The notes: generated from the letters alone by a model not told the origin. Numbered from the stretch's first letter, positions 25,557-38,679 are shown. The stretch: 64,000 bases of DNA from Acidobacteriota bacterium (GCA_016715115.1 JADKBM010000016.1:1054001-1118000); one strand, 5' to 3'. Numbers and translations are program-made.

Positions 25557-25590
25557 AGACCGGGAAGCCGCAAAGCTTTCCGGTCTTTTT
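25557..25590 (+). terminator. Rho-independent terminator after the FG-GAP gene
   Basis: AGACCGGGAAGC (25557-25568) pairs with GCTTTCCGGTCT (25575-25586) over 12 positions with one G-U pair and a 6-base loop, followed by a five-T run. It sits between the stop at 25533 and the convergent gene ending at 25598. Confidence 0.88.
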
Positions 25591-25597
25591 GTCTCGC

Positions 25598-26794
25598 TCA
25601 GACGATCTCCAGTTCCCGAAGGCAACGTTCGATCCGTTGATAGGTATGCTCGATGTCGTTGTCGAGCCCGATCGAGAATCGCACCAGCCCTTCGCTGAGT
25701 CCAATCGCGTCGCGTTCCTCTTTTGGAATCTCGGACGAAGTGCTGTGTCCCGGAGGCGAGAACAGAGTCTTGAAGTATCCGAGGCTGACCGCCAGATAAC
25801 CGACCTTTTCCTGCTGCATTCGCGTCATCAGTTTGTTCGCCGTCTCAAGTTCGCCGACGTCGAGCGCGATCATCCCGCCGAAACCGTAGCCCGGGTTCAT
25901 AAACGACGTCAGCAATTCGTGCTGCGGGTGTTCCGGCAGTCCGGGATAATGAACCTTAAGGCCGAGTCCTTTGAACCGCTCCGCGAGAAACTGCGCATTC
26001 GTGCTGTGCTGGCGCATTCGAAGATGCAGCGAATGCAGATTTTTGAGAATGCTCGCGGCGCGCATCGAATCGAGCACCGCGCCGAGGAGCATCGCCGTCC
26101 CCGACGTAATGTCCGTCAACCGATGAACGAATTCGTCGCTCGCGCAAACCGCGCCCGCGACGCAATCGCTCGTGCCGTTGATGAACTTCGTCATACTGTG
26201 GACGACGATGTCGGCGCCGAGCCGGATCGGCGAAACGATCAGCGGGCTGAACGTGTTGTCGACGACGAGTTTCGCGTTATTTGCCTTCGCAATCTCCGCG
26301 ATGCGCGGAATATCTGCGATCTCGAGCAGCGGATTGCTCATCGTCTCGCAGTAGATCACCCGCGTCCGTTCGTTGATCTTCGCCGCGATCTCGTCGAGAT
26401 TCCGGATGTCCACAAAGTTCACTTTGATCCCGAACCGCGGCAGAATATTCTTGAACAGCGCGTAGGTTCCGCCGTAGATCGTGTGGGCGGCGATAATTTC
26501 GTCGCCGGCGTCGCAGATCTGAAGTATCGTCGAACTGATCGCGGCCATCCCCGAAGCGGCGACCTGCGCCGATTCGCTGTCCTCCATTCTGGCAAGCGCC
26601 TTGGCGAGATATTTGTTGGTCGGATTCCAATGGCGTGAATAGAGGAAACAGCCTTCGATCTCGTGTTCGAAGAGTTCCTCCATCCGCTCGGGCGTCATAA
26701 AGGTAAATGTCGAGGAATCGGTGATCGACGGATTTACATCGCCGAATTCACCGAAAACCAGATAATCCTGAATTCTGCTGCTAGGGTCGAACAT
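25598..26794 (-). CDS. Cys/Met metabolism PLP-dependent enzyme (cystathionine/methionine gamma-lyase type)
   Basis: A 398-residue fold-type I PLP enzyme. The cofactor-binding A-A-S-G-M-A-A-I-S region, V-V-D-N-T-F-S-P and the Schiff-base lysine in V-H-S-M-T-K-F-I-N-G are visible, with Y-S-R-H-W-N-P-T near the N-terminus. The family handles cystathionine, homocysteine or methionine by gamma/beta elimination or replacement, and the exact reaction is uncertain. Some members release H2S or methanethiol, which would fit the sulfide genes upstream, but this is inference. AGAGGTGA precedes ATG 26794. An AGTGCA heptad array lies just upstream. Confidence 0.88.
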   Translation of the reverse strand: MFDPSSRIQDYLVFGEFGDVNPSITDSSTFTFMTPERMEELFEHEIEGCFLYSRHWNPTNKYLAKALARMEDSESAQVAASGMAAISSTILQICDAGDEIIAAHTIYGGTYALFKNILPRFGIKVNFVDIRNLDEIAAKINERTRVIYCETMSNPLLEIADIPRIAEIAKANNAKLVVDNTFSPLIVSPIRLGADIVVHSMTKFINGTSDCVAGAVCASDEFVHRLTDITSGTAMLLGAVLDSMRAASILKNLHSLHLRMRQHSTNAQFLAERFKGLGLKVHYPGLPEHPQHELLTSFMNPGYGFGGMIALDVGELETANKLMTRMQQEKVGYLAVSLGYFKTLFSPPGHSTSSEIPKEERDAIGLSEGLVRFSIGLDNDIEHTYQRIERCLRELEIV

Positions 26795-26809
26795 AAGTCA
26801 CCTCTTTAG

Positions 26810-26927
26810 TGCATAGTGCTTAGTGCATAGTGCATAGTGCATAGTGACTTCGTCTCTGCACTTTGCACTCTCTCTCCACTCTGCACTCTGCACTTTGCAC
26901 TCTGCACTATCTACTGTCTCCACTTTT

Positions 26928-26935
<8 letters not shown>
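26810..26935. repeat. Palindromic AGTGCAT/TGCACT heptad array
   Basis: The left arm holds AGTGCAT, AGTGCTT, then AGTGCAT three times and AGTGACT. The right arm holds inverted CTGCACT, TTGCACT, CTCCACT and so on. The array fills the space between the PLP gene's ribosome-binding site and the RND-USP stop codon. Confidence 0.8.
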
Positions 26936-30968
<4,033 letters not shown>

Positions 30969-30985
30969 TTCTTGCTCCGCGGAAC

Positions 30986-32185
30986 TCAGAACCTCACCTT
31001 CGCGCCGTCGGTGACGCGCGCGGTGTCGGCGGAAACGTAGTCGTCGCCTTCCGACAGTCCGGACAAGATCTCGACGAATCCATCGGACGTCTTGCCGGTC
31101 GTGACGATTCTAAACTGCGCCAGTCCGTCGGCGCCGACAACAAAAACTCCCGAGAGCTGGCCGCGCTGGACCAATGCGCCCTGCGGAACCGTGATCGCTT
31201 CCTTCTGCGCGATCGGGAACCGTGCCAGGCCATATAGCCCGGTCCTGAGCAACGAATTCGCGGGGAGATCGATCTTCACGGTGTAGCTGCGGCTCGCCGC
31301 GTCGGCGGACGGAAGGATCTCGGACACTGTTCCGAGTATCTCCGCGTCGCCGATCGCGTCGATCCGGACCTGAACGCGATTGCCGACGCGGAAAAGCTTC
31401 GAACGCGATTCTTCGACGGCGGCTTCGAGTCTGTAAAGCGAACTGTCCTCGATCGAGAGCAACGGCATTCCGGGCGAGGCGACGGCGCCCGTTTCGGCGA
31501 ACTTCTTGATGATCAGGCCCGAAACGGGCGATGTGATCTTTGAATAGCTTTCAAAAACCTTGCTCCCCGAGATCTCGGCGCGCGCTTGATCGATCCTGGC
31601 GTTGATCTGTTTCTTCTTGGAGATGATCGTCTCGACGTTGGCCTTTGCGCGATCGACCTCGGAGACGGCGACCTTCAGGCGTGACTGCGCTTCGTCGAAT
31701 TCCTGAGCGCTCGCCGAACGCCGCTCGTAGAGTTCCTTGATCCGGCCAAAAGTTTTCTCCGCGAGCGCTTTGTTCTCTTCGGCGGTCTTGACGCCGGCCC
31801 TTGCCGCAATGACCGATTTGTCGATCTCGACGAGCGCCGCCTGAGCTTCTTTCAATCCGCCCTCGGCGCGCTGTTTCTGGGTTTGACTCTCGCGATTGTC
31901 GATCTCCACAAGGACTTGGCCGCGCGCGACGGTGTCGCCCTCGCCGACCGGAAACGCGACGATTCGGCCCATCATATTCGCCGACACATCGGTCGTCTTC
32001 GCAGCTTTGACGGTGCCCGTCGCCTCATAAAAATCCTCGATTGAAGATTTGGTAACCTTGGCGATCGTCACATTCTGAACTTCCGCCGCCGGCGCGACCT
32101 TGGCGGATTCTTCCTTTTTGCCGCAACCGATCAGAGTCAGAGCAAGAACCCCGACAATGATCACATATCCCGATTTGACGTTCAT
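30986..32185 (-). CDS. RND periplasmic adaptor (HlyD/MFP) lipoprotein
   Basis: A 399-residue membrane fusion protein with a lipobox L-T-L-I-G-C-G. A lipoyl/barrel-sandwich half follows (T-G-T-V-K-A-A-K-T-T-D-V-S ... G-D-T-V-A-R-G-Q-V-L), then a long coiled-coil hairpin (about 105-205), the second lipoyl half (I-T-S-P-V-S-G-L-I) and a beta-barrel. It bridges the inner-membrane RND pump and the TolC channel. ATG 32185 is favoured because AAAGGA lies nine bases upstream; ATG 32194 and GTG 32221 are alternatives. It ends 17 bases before the RND start. Confidence 0.9.
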   Translation of the reverse strand: MNVKSGYVIIVGVLALTLIGCGKKEESAKVAPAAEVQNVTIAKVTKSSIEDFYEATGTVKAAKTTDVSANMMGRIVAFPVGEGDTVARGQVLVEIDNRESQTQKQRAEGGLKEAQAALVEIDKSVIAARAGVKTAEENKALAEKTFGRIKELYERRSASAQEFDEAQSRLKVAVSEVDRAKANVETIISKKKQINARIDQARAEISGSKVFESYSKITSPVSGLIIKKFAETGAVASPGMPLLSIEDSSLYRLEAAVEESRSKLFRVGNRVQVRIDAIGDAEILGTVSEILPSADAASRSYTVKIDLPANSLLRTGLYGLARFPIAQKEAITVPQGALVQRGQLSGVFVVGADGLAQFRIVTTGKTSDGFVEILSGLSEGDDYVSADTARVTDGAKVRF

Positions 32186-32282
32186 AACGTTCATTCCTTT
32201 GTTGGCGGTGGTTTCAACCATGATGTCGATCTTGCAACATACGCTTTCGGCTAAGTTGAATACCGCTTTCCAAAATCAAAAA

Positions 32283-33647
32283 TCAGAACGCGCTTGCGTT
32301 CGTTAGTCTTCCGGTGGCCAACAACACCGACGCGTAGCTGACGTAATACTCGTACCGCGATGCGAGCAGATTGTGTTTCGCCCGGACCAGCGCCGACTCC
32401 GCGCGCAGGACTTCGTTGAATGTCGTCAGGCCGAATTTGTATCGGTCCTGAACGATGCGCAACGCTTCGGTGGCCTGTTCGATCGTTTTGACGGAAACCT
32501 GTATCCGCGCCCTCGCGGTCTTGAAATTCTGTTCGGCGCGAATGACCTCGAGCCGGATCTGATTCGCAAGCGCATCCAGTTCGGCGGCGGCGATCGTCTC
32601 GGCGGTCACGGTCTGCTCGATACGGGCCTTGCGGCCGGGATCGAACAGCGTGTAGGTCAAATTCACTCCGACCGTGTAATCGGTGCTGCCGTTTGCGAGA
32701 TAGGGCGAACTGTAGCCTAAATTACCGAAAGCATTGACGCTCGGCAGTTTCTGATCCCGGACGCCGCGGGATCGCGCGCGGGCGACCTCGAGCGCGATCT
32801 CGGCGCGCTTGTAATCGGCGCGATTCTCGAATGCGGCCCGCAGGAGCTCCTCACGCGAATCGATCGGAAAGTAACGTTCGACGATGCTTGTCGTGTATTC
32901 GAACTCGAATTCCGGAGGAGCGCCGAGCGCGATATTGAGCGCCGCCGCAGTCGTAACGACGTTGCTTTCGGCTTCGAGCTTTTGTTGATTGACATTCGCC
33001 GCTTCGACCTCGGCAGCGAGAAAGTCGGCGTCGGTCGTCATCCCGACCTCGACCATATCCTTTGCCTTTTTGACGTTCGCCTCGGCCGACCGTAAAGCTT
33101 CGTCGTTCACCATCAGCATTTCCTTCGCGAGGACGGCGGCAAAATAGTTGCGGACGACATCGAACCGGAGTTGTTGCCGGATCGATTCGCCCTGAAACTC
33201 GGAACGCCGTTTTTCAAGTTCCGCCTGCGAAACGCGCGAACGCGTCTGGCGCTGGTCGAAGAGCGGTTTTTGAACGCTGATCGCGGTTCTGAAGTTGAAC
33301 AATCCATCGGGATCGTTGAGCGCGTCAAGCGCGAAATTCGACGAACGGAAGCGGCCTTGCTCGAGCCTCGACCCGAAAACAAAGACCGGATTGTTCGAAC
33401 GGATGATGCTTTGCGTGAACTGAACTATCGGCTGTTTCCCGGTCTTTGCTTCGGCGAGCGCCGCTTCGTTGGATTTTATCGCCGCATCTGCAATTCGCGT
33501 CCGCGGGTCTTGACCAAGGGCCTTTTCGGCCGCATTCTCGACCGAAAGAGCCGGCGGGAAAACCTGTTGGGCGGCGCCGGGCAAAACGGCGAGAACGAAC
33601 AACAATAGCGTTGTCAGTAGATTGTGCGACTTCCTTTGCGCGGGCAT
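32283..33647 (-). CDS. TolC family outer-membrane efflux protein
   Basis: A 454-residue outer-membrane factor with a signal peptide (L-L-T-T-L-L-L-F-V-L-A-V-L-P-G-A-A-Q). Two OEP repeats of long alpha-helical hairpins follow, recognisable by alternating Ala/Glu heptads such as A-E-V-E-A-A-N-V-N and by the conserved N-L-T-Y-T-L-F-D-P-G-R-K between them. It forms the trimeric exit duct for the RND-HlyD pump encoded downstream. ATG 33647 is preferred to the longer start at 33719, which would overlap the DUF2892 gene. Confidence 0.88.
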   Translation of the reverse strand: MPAQRKSHNLLTTLLLFVLAVLPGAAQQVFPPALSVENAAEKALGQDPRTRIADAAIKSNEAALAEAKTGKQPIVQFTQSIIRSNNPVFVFGSRLEQGRFRSSNFALDALNDPDGLFNFRTAISVQKPLFDQRQTRSRVSQAELEKRRSEFQGESIRQQLRFDVVRNYFAAVLAKEMLMVNDEALRSAEANVKKAKDMVEVGMTTDADFLAAEVEAANVNQQKLEAESNVVTTAAALNIALGAPPEFEFEYTTSIVERYFPIDSREELLRAAFENRADYKRAEIALEVARARSRGVRDQKLPSVNAFGNLGYSSPYLANGSTDYTVGVNLTYTLFDPGRKARIEQTVTAETIAAAELDALANQIRLEVIRAEQNFKTARARIQVSVKTIEQATEALRIVQDRYKFGLTTFNEVLRAESALVRAKHNLLASRYEYYVSYASVLLATGRLTNASAF

Positions 33648-33670
33648 ACGATGCACTCCAAAAACGCGGA

Positions 33671-33862
33671 TCAGTTTTCTCGGAAGCCTGCCTTTCGCAG
33701 AATCGTGATCATCGGGCACCAGCCGGAAAAGGCCGATTGCATTAAATTCAAGCCGACGAAAATGGTGAAATAGAAGAAATACGGACTGACGTAGATACCG
33801 AGAACGACGCTCAAGACGACGAACGCTCCGGCGATCAGATGCAGCATATTGTTAACTGTCAT
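33671..33862 (-). CDS. DUF2892 small membrane protein
   Basis: A 63-residue protein with two membrane helices (M-L-H-L-I-A-G-A-F-V-V-L-S-V-V-L-G and Y-F-F-Y-F-T-I-F-V-G-L-N-L-M-Q-S-A-F) ending in the family motif G-W-C-P-M-I-T-I-L-R-K-A-G. DUF2892 proteins are the membrane part of YgaP-like sulfur-handling proteins and are common in BigR-type sulfide operons. A full GGAGGT Shine-Dalgarno at 33869-33874 sets the start. It is the first gene of the efflux operon and lies right behind the palindromic operator. Confidence 0.88.
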   Translation of the reverse strand: MTVNNMLHLIAGAFVVLSVVLGIYVSPYFFYFTIFVGLNLMQSAFSGWCPMITILRKAGFREN

Positions 33863-33881
33863 ATCAATACCTCCATTCATT

Positions 33882-33942
33882 AGCGTATAACCATATAGTT
33901 ATACGCTATATCTAAGGTAAGCTTCTTCACTTGCCTTGTCAA
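33882..33942 (-). promoter_or_regulatory. Promoter and palindromic operator of the DUF2892-TolC-HlyD-RND operon
   Basis: On the minus strand TTGACA (33942-33937), a 17-base spacer and TACCTT (33919-33914). Downstream, a perfect palindrome has arms AGCGTATAAC (33882-33891) and GTTATACGCT (33898-33907) around CATATA, covering the expected transcription start. The core TATAAC-N6-GTTATA recurs in the rhodanese promoter at 42433-42450, so one regulator, probably the local ArsR protein, is expected to bind both. Confidence 0.65.
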
Positions 33943-33978
33943 GCGGCCATCACAGACGCGAAAGCAAACTTCCCAAGA

Positions 33979-34542
33979 TCACTCGTTCAGCAACTTTTCG
34001 ACATCCGATCGGAGCGTCGATTCGAGAACGATCCCCGTATATTTTTTCGCCAACGATCCTTTCTTGTCATATAAAAAAGTGGTCGGCAAAACCATCTCGG
34101 CGTCGGTGTTCGGATCGCGCCCGGGACGGAGGATCTCATACGTGATCTTGTATTTCTCGACGAACGGCGCGATCGGTCGCGGATCTTCATCGACCGAAAC
34201 GCCGACGAATACGACGCCGCGCGGCGTTAGTTCCGTCGCCGCGCTGACCAGTCCGGGAGTTTCAAAACGGCACGGACCGCACCAGGTCGCCCAGTAATTA
34301 ACCACCAGGACCTTGCCGCGCTGATCCGCGAAGTTCCAAGCTTCACCATTCATTTTGCGAAGCGCGAAATCGGGCGTCGGTTTTCGATCTTCAGGCTTCC
34401 AGGGGCCGAACTGCCACCACGAAGGCGGCGCGAGAAAATAGAGTATCGCAACGCTGATCGATAGCGTGATCGCCCACTCGATCAGATTCCGGCGGCGTAA
34501 TTTCGGTTTCTTGTTTTCGACCGCATCGTCTCGATGAATCAT
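33979..34542 (-). CDS. Membrane-anchored TlpA-like thioredoxin
   Basis: A 187-residue protein. A single membrane anchor (W-A-I-T-L-S-I-S-V-A-I-L-Y-F-L) is followed by a periplasmic thioredoxin/AhpC-TSA fold with the active-site motif W-A-T-W-C-G-P-C. Predicted thiol-disulfide reductant in the periplasm. ATG 34542 overlaps the stop of the amidohydrolase gene (ATGA), so it is the last gene of the thioredoxin-permease-amidohydrolase-TlpA run. Longer starts inside the preceding gene are rejected. Confidence 0.88.
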   Translation of the reverse strand: MIHRDDAVENKKPKLRRRNLIEWAITLSISVAILYFLAPPSWWQFGPWKPEDRKPTPDFALRKMNGEAWNFADQRGKVLVVNYWATWCGPCRFETPGLVSAATELTPRGVVFVGVSVDEDPRPIAPFVEKYKITYEILRPGRDPNTDAEMVLPTTFLYDKKGSLAKKYTGIVLESTLRSDVEKLLNE

Positions 34543-35480
34543 ATGTTCAGTATCCGTCTCAGATTGCCACCGAAGATCGCTTCGGCGTCCGCCTTTCCGA
34601 TACCGATCTCGGCCAGGACCCGGGACTGAACGTCGAAAACCTCTACAATCCAACCGCGCGGGAAAAACGAAGAGTCGGTTCCGAAAAGCAGGCGTTCAGG
34701 CCCGACGACCTTCAGCGTTTTTTCGAAGACCTTGGCAAGTTCGAGATCCGGCGCCTCATAGTTCATCCATTTGTTGCTGCTCGAACTGTCGATGTAGATA
34801 TTCGGGCACAGATCGGCCGCCATCAGCGTCTCTCGCCAAAGTCCGGCGCCGAAATGCGGAATGATGAAACTCACCGTCGGAAATTCGCTCGCGAGTTTAT
34901 GAACTTCCAGCGGACTCGAGAGCCGCAAGTCGAACACGCTCTTCAATCCGATCTTCTTCCGGATCCCAACGCTCAACGCGCCGCAATGGACAAATATCGC
35001 CGTTCCCGGACGATTGCCGGCGAGTTCCGCTATCGCCCGGACATTCGGATCGTCAGCGACGGAGAATCCGTGCATCGCCGGAAAAAGGCAGATCACTTTC
35101 AGCCGCAGTTCGTCAAAGGCGCGCCCCGCGCGTTCGACGGCATTCTCCTGCAACGGATTGAAAAAGAAACCGCCGCTGACACGTTCCGGAAACTCGGCAA
35201 CGGCCTTCGCGATCGACTCTTCGTCATTCGGCAGGCTCGCGATCAGCAACGCTCTTGAAACCCTTTGTCCGTCGAGTTCGTCGACCCAGATCCGGGCGAG
35301 TTCGGCAGGGTCTTCCGGCGGCATTCGAAAGCCCGTCAGCTCGCCGATCTTCCCAACCGGATCGGTCTCGCGCGCAAGCGTCGCCGACTGCCGCGCGAGC
35401 ATTGCAAAAAAGTTATGCGAAATAAAATGCGCGTGCGCGTCAAAGATTTCTATTTCGCCGAAAGGCGTCTGCTTTTTCAT
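34539..35480 (-). CDS. Amidohydrolase family TIM-barrel protein
   Basis: A 313-residue metal-dependent hydrolase of the amidohydrolase-2 type. Metal ligands are seen at the N-terminus (I-F-D-A-H-A-H-F), in the centre (F-V-H-C-G-A, I-I-P-H-F-G-A-G) and at the end (L-L-F-G-T-D-S-S-F-F). Substrate is unknown; relatives include decarboxylases and hydrolases of aromatic or lactone compounds. It starts 26 bases after the permease stop and overlaps the TlpA-like start. Its presence in a sulfur/redox operon is unusual. Confidence 0.82.
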   Translation of the reverse strand: MKKQTPFGEIEIFDAHAHFISHNFFAMLARQSATLARETDPVGKIGELTGFRMPPEDPAELARIWVDELDGQRVSRALLIASLPNDEESIAKAVAEFPERVSGGFFFNPLQENAVERAGRAFDELRLKVICLFPAMHGFSVADDPNVRAIAELAGNRPGTAIFVHCGALSVGIRKKIGLKSVFDLRLSSPLEVHKLASEFPTVSFIIPHFGAGLWRETLMAADLCPNIYIDSSSSNKWMNYEAPDLELAKVFEKTLKVVGPERLLFGTDSSFFPRGWIVEVFDVQSRVLAEIGIGKADAEAIFGGNLRRILNI

Positions 35481-35506
35481 TGCTTTGTTACCAACACTTG
35501 CCCGCG

Positions 35507-36484
35507 TTACAGGACCAAATTGAACAAATAGCCAGAGATGATGATGCAGATCGTGACGGTACCGAAAAAGATCGCGATCAGTCTGGCGGTCATAACCTTC
35601 TTGAGCAACAACGCTTCGGGAATCGAAAGCCCGACGACGGCCATCATAAACGCCAGCGACGTGCCGATCGGAATTCCTTTGCTGACGAACACTTCGATGA
35701 TCGGAACGATGCCCGTCGCGTTCGCGTACATCGGGACGCCCAATCCAACTGCCAACGGCACCGCGTACCACCTGTCACGGCCGATATAGTTCTCAAAGAA
35801 GCCGGCCGGAACATAACCGTGCAACGCCGCGCCGATTGCGATCCCTATAACCACATACGGAAACACGCTTTTGACGATGCCGAAAGCCTCGTTCGCGATC
35901 GACGGAAGACGCTTGAAGAACGTTTTCCGCTCTGATTCGTAGGCTTCGCTCTCGACTTTTGAATTCTCCCAGATCTTCTTGACCCAGTCGGTCAACAGGT
36001 ACTCCAGTTTCAACGCGTTCAGAAGCGCGCCGCTGACGATCCCGAGAGCAATGCCGGTCGCGACGTAGATGGCGGTTGTTTTCAGACCAAACGAGCCGAG
36101 CAGAACGGCGACCGCAACCTCGTTGACAAGCGGCGACGTCACGAGAAACGCGAAGGTCACGCCGAGCGGAATTCCGCCTTTGACGAAGCCGATGAACAAC
36201 GGCACCGACGAACAGGAACAGAAAGGAGTCGCGGCACCGAACGTTGATGCCAGCAGGTACTCGAGTCCGTAGAGTTTGTTCCGCGAAAGAAACGAACGGA
36301 GCCGCTCCACCGGGAAATACGCGTTGACGATTCCCATCAGGAACGTGATCACGAAGAGCAGGATCAGGATCTTTATCGAATCGTATATGAAGAAATTGAG
36401 CGCATCGCCGAGATGCGTTCCCTTTTCGATCCCCGCCACCCCGTAGATCAGCCAATCGGCTAGATTCTGCAACCAGTCAAACAT
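35507..36484 (-). CDS. Permease of the UPF0718 (YraQ-like) family
   Basis: A 325-residue inner-membrane protein with about eight hydrophobic helices in two inverted halves. The conserved loop A-T-P-F-C-S-C-S-S-V-P-L-F-I-G-F carries the family cysteines, and the second-half equivalent is G-V-P-M-Y-A-N-A-T-G-I. YraQ/ArsP-type permeases export organic arsenicals or other thiol-reactive compounds by family knowledge. Here a thiol or sulfur substrate is plausible. It starts four bases after the thioredoxin-like gene, a pairing seen widely in bacteria. Confidence 0.88.
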   Translation of the reverse strand: MFDWLQNLADWLIYGVAGIEKGTHLGDALNFFIYDSIKILILLFVITFLMGIVNAYFPVERLRSFLSRNKLYGLEYLLASTFGAATPFCSCSSVPLFIGFVKGGIPLGVTFAFLVTSPLVNEVAVAVLLGSFGLKTTAIYVATGIALGIVSGALLNALKLEYLLTDWVKKIWENSKVESEAYESERKTFFKRLPSIANEAFGIVKSVFPYVVIGIAIGAALHGYVPAGFFENYIGRDRWYAVPLAVGLGVPMYANATGIVPIIEVFVSKGIPIGTSLAFMMAVVGLSIPEALLLKKVMTARLIAIFFGTVTICIIISGYLFNLVL

Positions 36485-36488
36485 CTTT

Positions 36489-36722
36489 TCAGACGAACAT
36501 TGCCCTGATTTCCTCTCTTGTCGGGACCTTGCCGCGGATCATCACCTTTTCGTCTAGGACGACCGCCGGCGTCGACATTACGTCGTAAGCCATTATTTTT
36601 TCGATATCTTCCACCTTTACGATATCCGCGGTAACTCCGATATCGGCGAGCGTCTCCCGAATCACGGCTTCCGTTTGTTTGCATTTCGCACATCCCGTGC
36701 CGAGTATCTTGATCGTGGTCAT
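36489..36722 (-). CDS. Small thioredoxin-family protein (MTH895-like)
   Basis: A 77-residue glutaredoxin/thioredoxin-fold protein with the motif L-G-T-G-C-A-K-C-K-Q (a CxxC active site) and the cis-Pro segment M-S-T-P-A-V-V-L-D. Proteins of this type are routinely encoded beside UPF0718 permeases. It probably passes thiols or electrons to the permease. A GGGGGTG stretch precedes ATG 36722, preferred over the codon at 36731. First gene of the four-gene leftward operon. Confidence 0.88.
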   Translation of the reverse strand: MTTIKILGTGCAKCKQTEAVIRETLADIGVTADIVKVEDIEKIMAYDVMSTPAVVLDEKVMIRGKVPTREEIRAMFV

Positions 36723-37251
36723 TGTCTTCACCCCCTATCCAGTTTACATCCGGCCGCACGCTCCATTCCAGCAAACCTGCCGAAAGCCGGCGTCTGCTGC
36801 CAAGAGTTCGCGGAGACGATCCGGATCGACGGAAAACCGAACCCAAACTGATCGGAGGGGAAACGTCGTCCCGGCCCAAAACCAGTGCCGAAAGAAATCC
36901 GGATTCGGGGAAGAAGGCAAGCATCCCGTCGACTGCCAACGCCGAGCGCGAAATACACGACGAACAGTTTCTTAAACCCAAATTACGTGATAGAGAATTT
37001 CTTTCCCCCGAAACACGCCAAAAACGGGAAAAGTGCCATTTTTGATCTTGTTTTCGCGTATTTCGCGGGAAATTGCTTTTAATGAGCAATCTGGGTTAAA
37101 CATGCGCGTCAACTACTCGTATCGCTCGTCACCCGTCCGCAAAAACATCCCTTCCATAACAACGAGCAGCAGTCGAAAGCGGCGGAAGGATTCAATGGAA
37201 CATCACCGCCGGCGCAAACTGGATCCTCGAAGTAACGGAGAGTTTCAGGCA
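36723..37251. other. 529-base gap without a recognised gene
   Basis: No convincing gene on either strand. Small structures are a hairpin ATTGCT ... AGCAAT near 37073-37091. TTCAATGGAAC (37191-37201) is repeated inverted inside the end of the sulfurtransferase gene (37282-37292). The gap must contain the promoter of the thioredoxin-permease operon, but no good consensus boxes were found. Confidence 0.4.
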
Positions 37252-38160
37252 TCACCTCGCGACGGTCGTATCCGCCTGTTTGTTCCATTGAAAAAATGAA
37301 CCGTCGTACATTTTGACCCTGTAACCGAGGTATCGGAGCGTGAAATACGTATGCGAAGCCTGTCCGCCGGTACGGCAATAAACGACATTCGTCTTGTTCC
37401 TGGCAACGCCCGCGGCGGCGTATATCCGCCGAAGTTCCGCATCCGGTTTCATAATCGGATTCTCGCGCGAGACTATGTTGTTCGCCAGCCAAAAGACATT
37501 TATTGAGCCGGGTATGTGTCCCGGTCTCACGATTCCGTCACCGGGCTTTTCGCCTCGGTATTCTTCCGGCGGACGCGCGTCGATGAGCGAAAAGTTCGAT
37601 GGCGATTGATTTATCACCGACCACGAAACGTCACGCACCGTGTCGATTCCGATCACCGTTTGCGGATCGATCGTGGCTACGAACGGCTCGGGCACTTGCG
37701 TCGCGGCTGCGGTCGAGAGCTCGCGTTTTTCGGACTTCCATTTCTCGAGACCGCCATTCAGGACCGAGACGCGTTTCGAGTGGCCGAGATAGTCGAGCGT
37801 GAAGAACGTTCGCGCCGCCGCAAGCCCGTTGAGATCGCCGTAAAGGACGATTCTCTTACTGTTCCCGACACCGGCGGCGGAGAACGCCTTTTGAAGATTC
37901 TCAACCGATGCGAGTTCGTTCGGAACGCCGTCGCGCGTCGTCGTGATGTCACTGTAAGCCAGAAAACGGGCCGTCGGGATATGACCCGAGTCATAACTCT
38001 GGCGGTTCGCTCCGACATGAAGCAAAATGACGCGGTCAAGATTTTTGGCCAGCCAGCCGGTCGAGACAAGCATCTCCCGATTCGCGCTTTGCGCCTCAGC
38101 CGATCCCGTAAACAAGGCGACACAGAGCGCCGCAAATAACATCAGATTCCTTAAATTCAT
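37252..38160 (-). CDS. Periplasmic sulfurtransferase (tandem rhodanese)
   Basis: A 302-residue protein with signal peptide (L-M-L-F-A-A-L-C-V-A-L-F-T-G-S-A-E-A) and two rhodanese domains. The N-terminal domain is inactive in layout (I-V-L-Y-G-D in place of the catalytic Cys). The C-terminal domain has the active loop V-Y-C-R-T-G-G-Q-A-S. Predicted thiosulfate or 3-mercaptopyruvate sulfurtransferase acting in the periplasm, consistent with neighbouring persulfide genes. Confidence 0.9.
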   Translation of the reverse strand: MNLRNLMLFAALCVALFTGSAEAQSANREMLVSTGWLAKNLDRVILLHVGANRQSYDSGHIPTARFLAYSDITTTRDGVPNELASVENLQKAFSAAGVGNSKRIVLYGDLNGLAAARTFFTLDYLGHSKRVSVLNGGLEKWKSEKRELSTAAATQVPEPFVATIDPQTVIGIDTVRDVSWSVINQSPSNFSLIDARPPEEYRGEKPGDGIVRPGHIPGSINVFWLANNIVSRENPIMKPDAELRRIYAAAGVARNKTNVVYCRTGGQASHTYFTLRYLGYRVKMYDGSFFQWNKQADTTVAR

Positions 38161-38221
38161 AGAGTTAAACCACCTTTGATCATTCGTTTTTCGATCGGCC
38201 GGGGATTCTACAGAAGTGGCG

Positions 38222-38679
38222 TCAGTTCACCGAGTTTTCCCCGCAACGTCGCCGGTCTGAAACATCTCGCCCATCGCCCAAACCGAACGACGCGACAATG
38301 TTGTGTCCGCCGGGCTTGACCGATCGTTCAACGAGTTCGACATAGGATCGCCGGTCTTCCGCAGCCGTCAGAAAATGGAACACCGCCCTATCGTGCCAGA
38401 CGTCAAAACGGTTTGCGGGCAGAACGATCCGCGTAACGTCGCCTTCGATCCACTCGACGGATTCAGCTTGCGTTCCAAGTCGGTCCCGGTTGCAGTCGAG
38501 AGCGGTCGCAGAGATATCGATCACCGAAACGTCGGAAAAACATCGATAATTGCCGATTCTCGGCCGATCCCGATCCGGATCAAGAGCTGCATCGAGTTCC
38601 CAAGATATTCCAGGTACCAGCTTACCTGCCGGTCATCCTTTGTTTGATAAACGTTTTCCCAATGCGATTTTCGGTTCAT
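38222..38679 (-). pseudogene. SAM-dependent methyltransferase, internal deletion and truncation
   Basis: ATG 38679 opens a frame reading N-R-K-S-H-W-E-N-V-Y-Q-T-K ... S-W-Y-L-E-Y-L-G-N-S, the usual start of a small class-I methyltransferase. After S-A-I-I-D-V the frame breaks and resumes in another frame as D-V-S-V-I-D-I-S-A-T-A-L. The glycine-rich SAM-binding motif I that should lie between is missing. The rest (W-I-E-G-D-V-T ... F-D-V-W-H-D-R-A-V-F-H-F-L ... V-K-P-G-G-H) is well conserved but ends early. It is judged a decaying gene within the sulfur cluster. Confidence 0.8.

Noticed and set aside
25589..26638. 349-codon plus-strand frame
   Set aside because: Antisense of the PLP enzyme gene, Arg-rich shadow.
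36460..37089. 209-codon minus-strand frame
   Set aside because: Overlaps the thioredoxin-like gene in another frame and runs through a gap with poor coding character.
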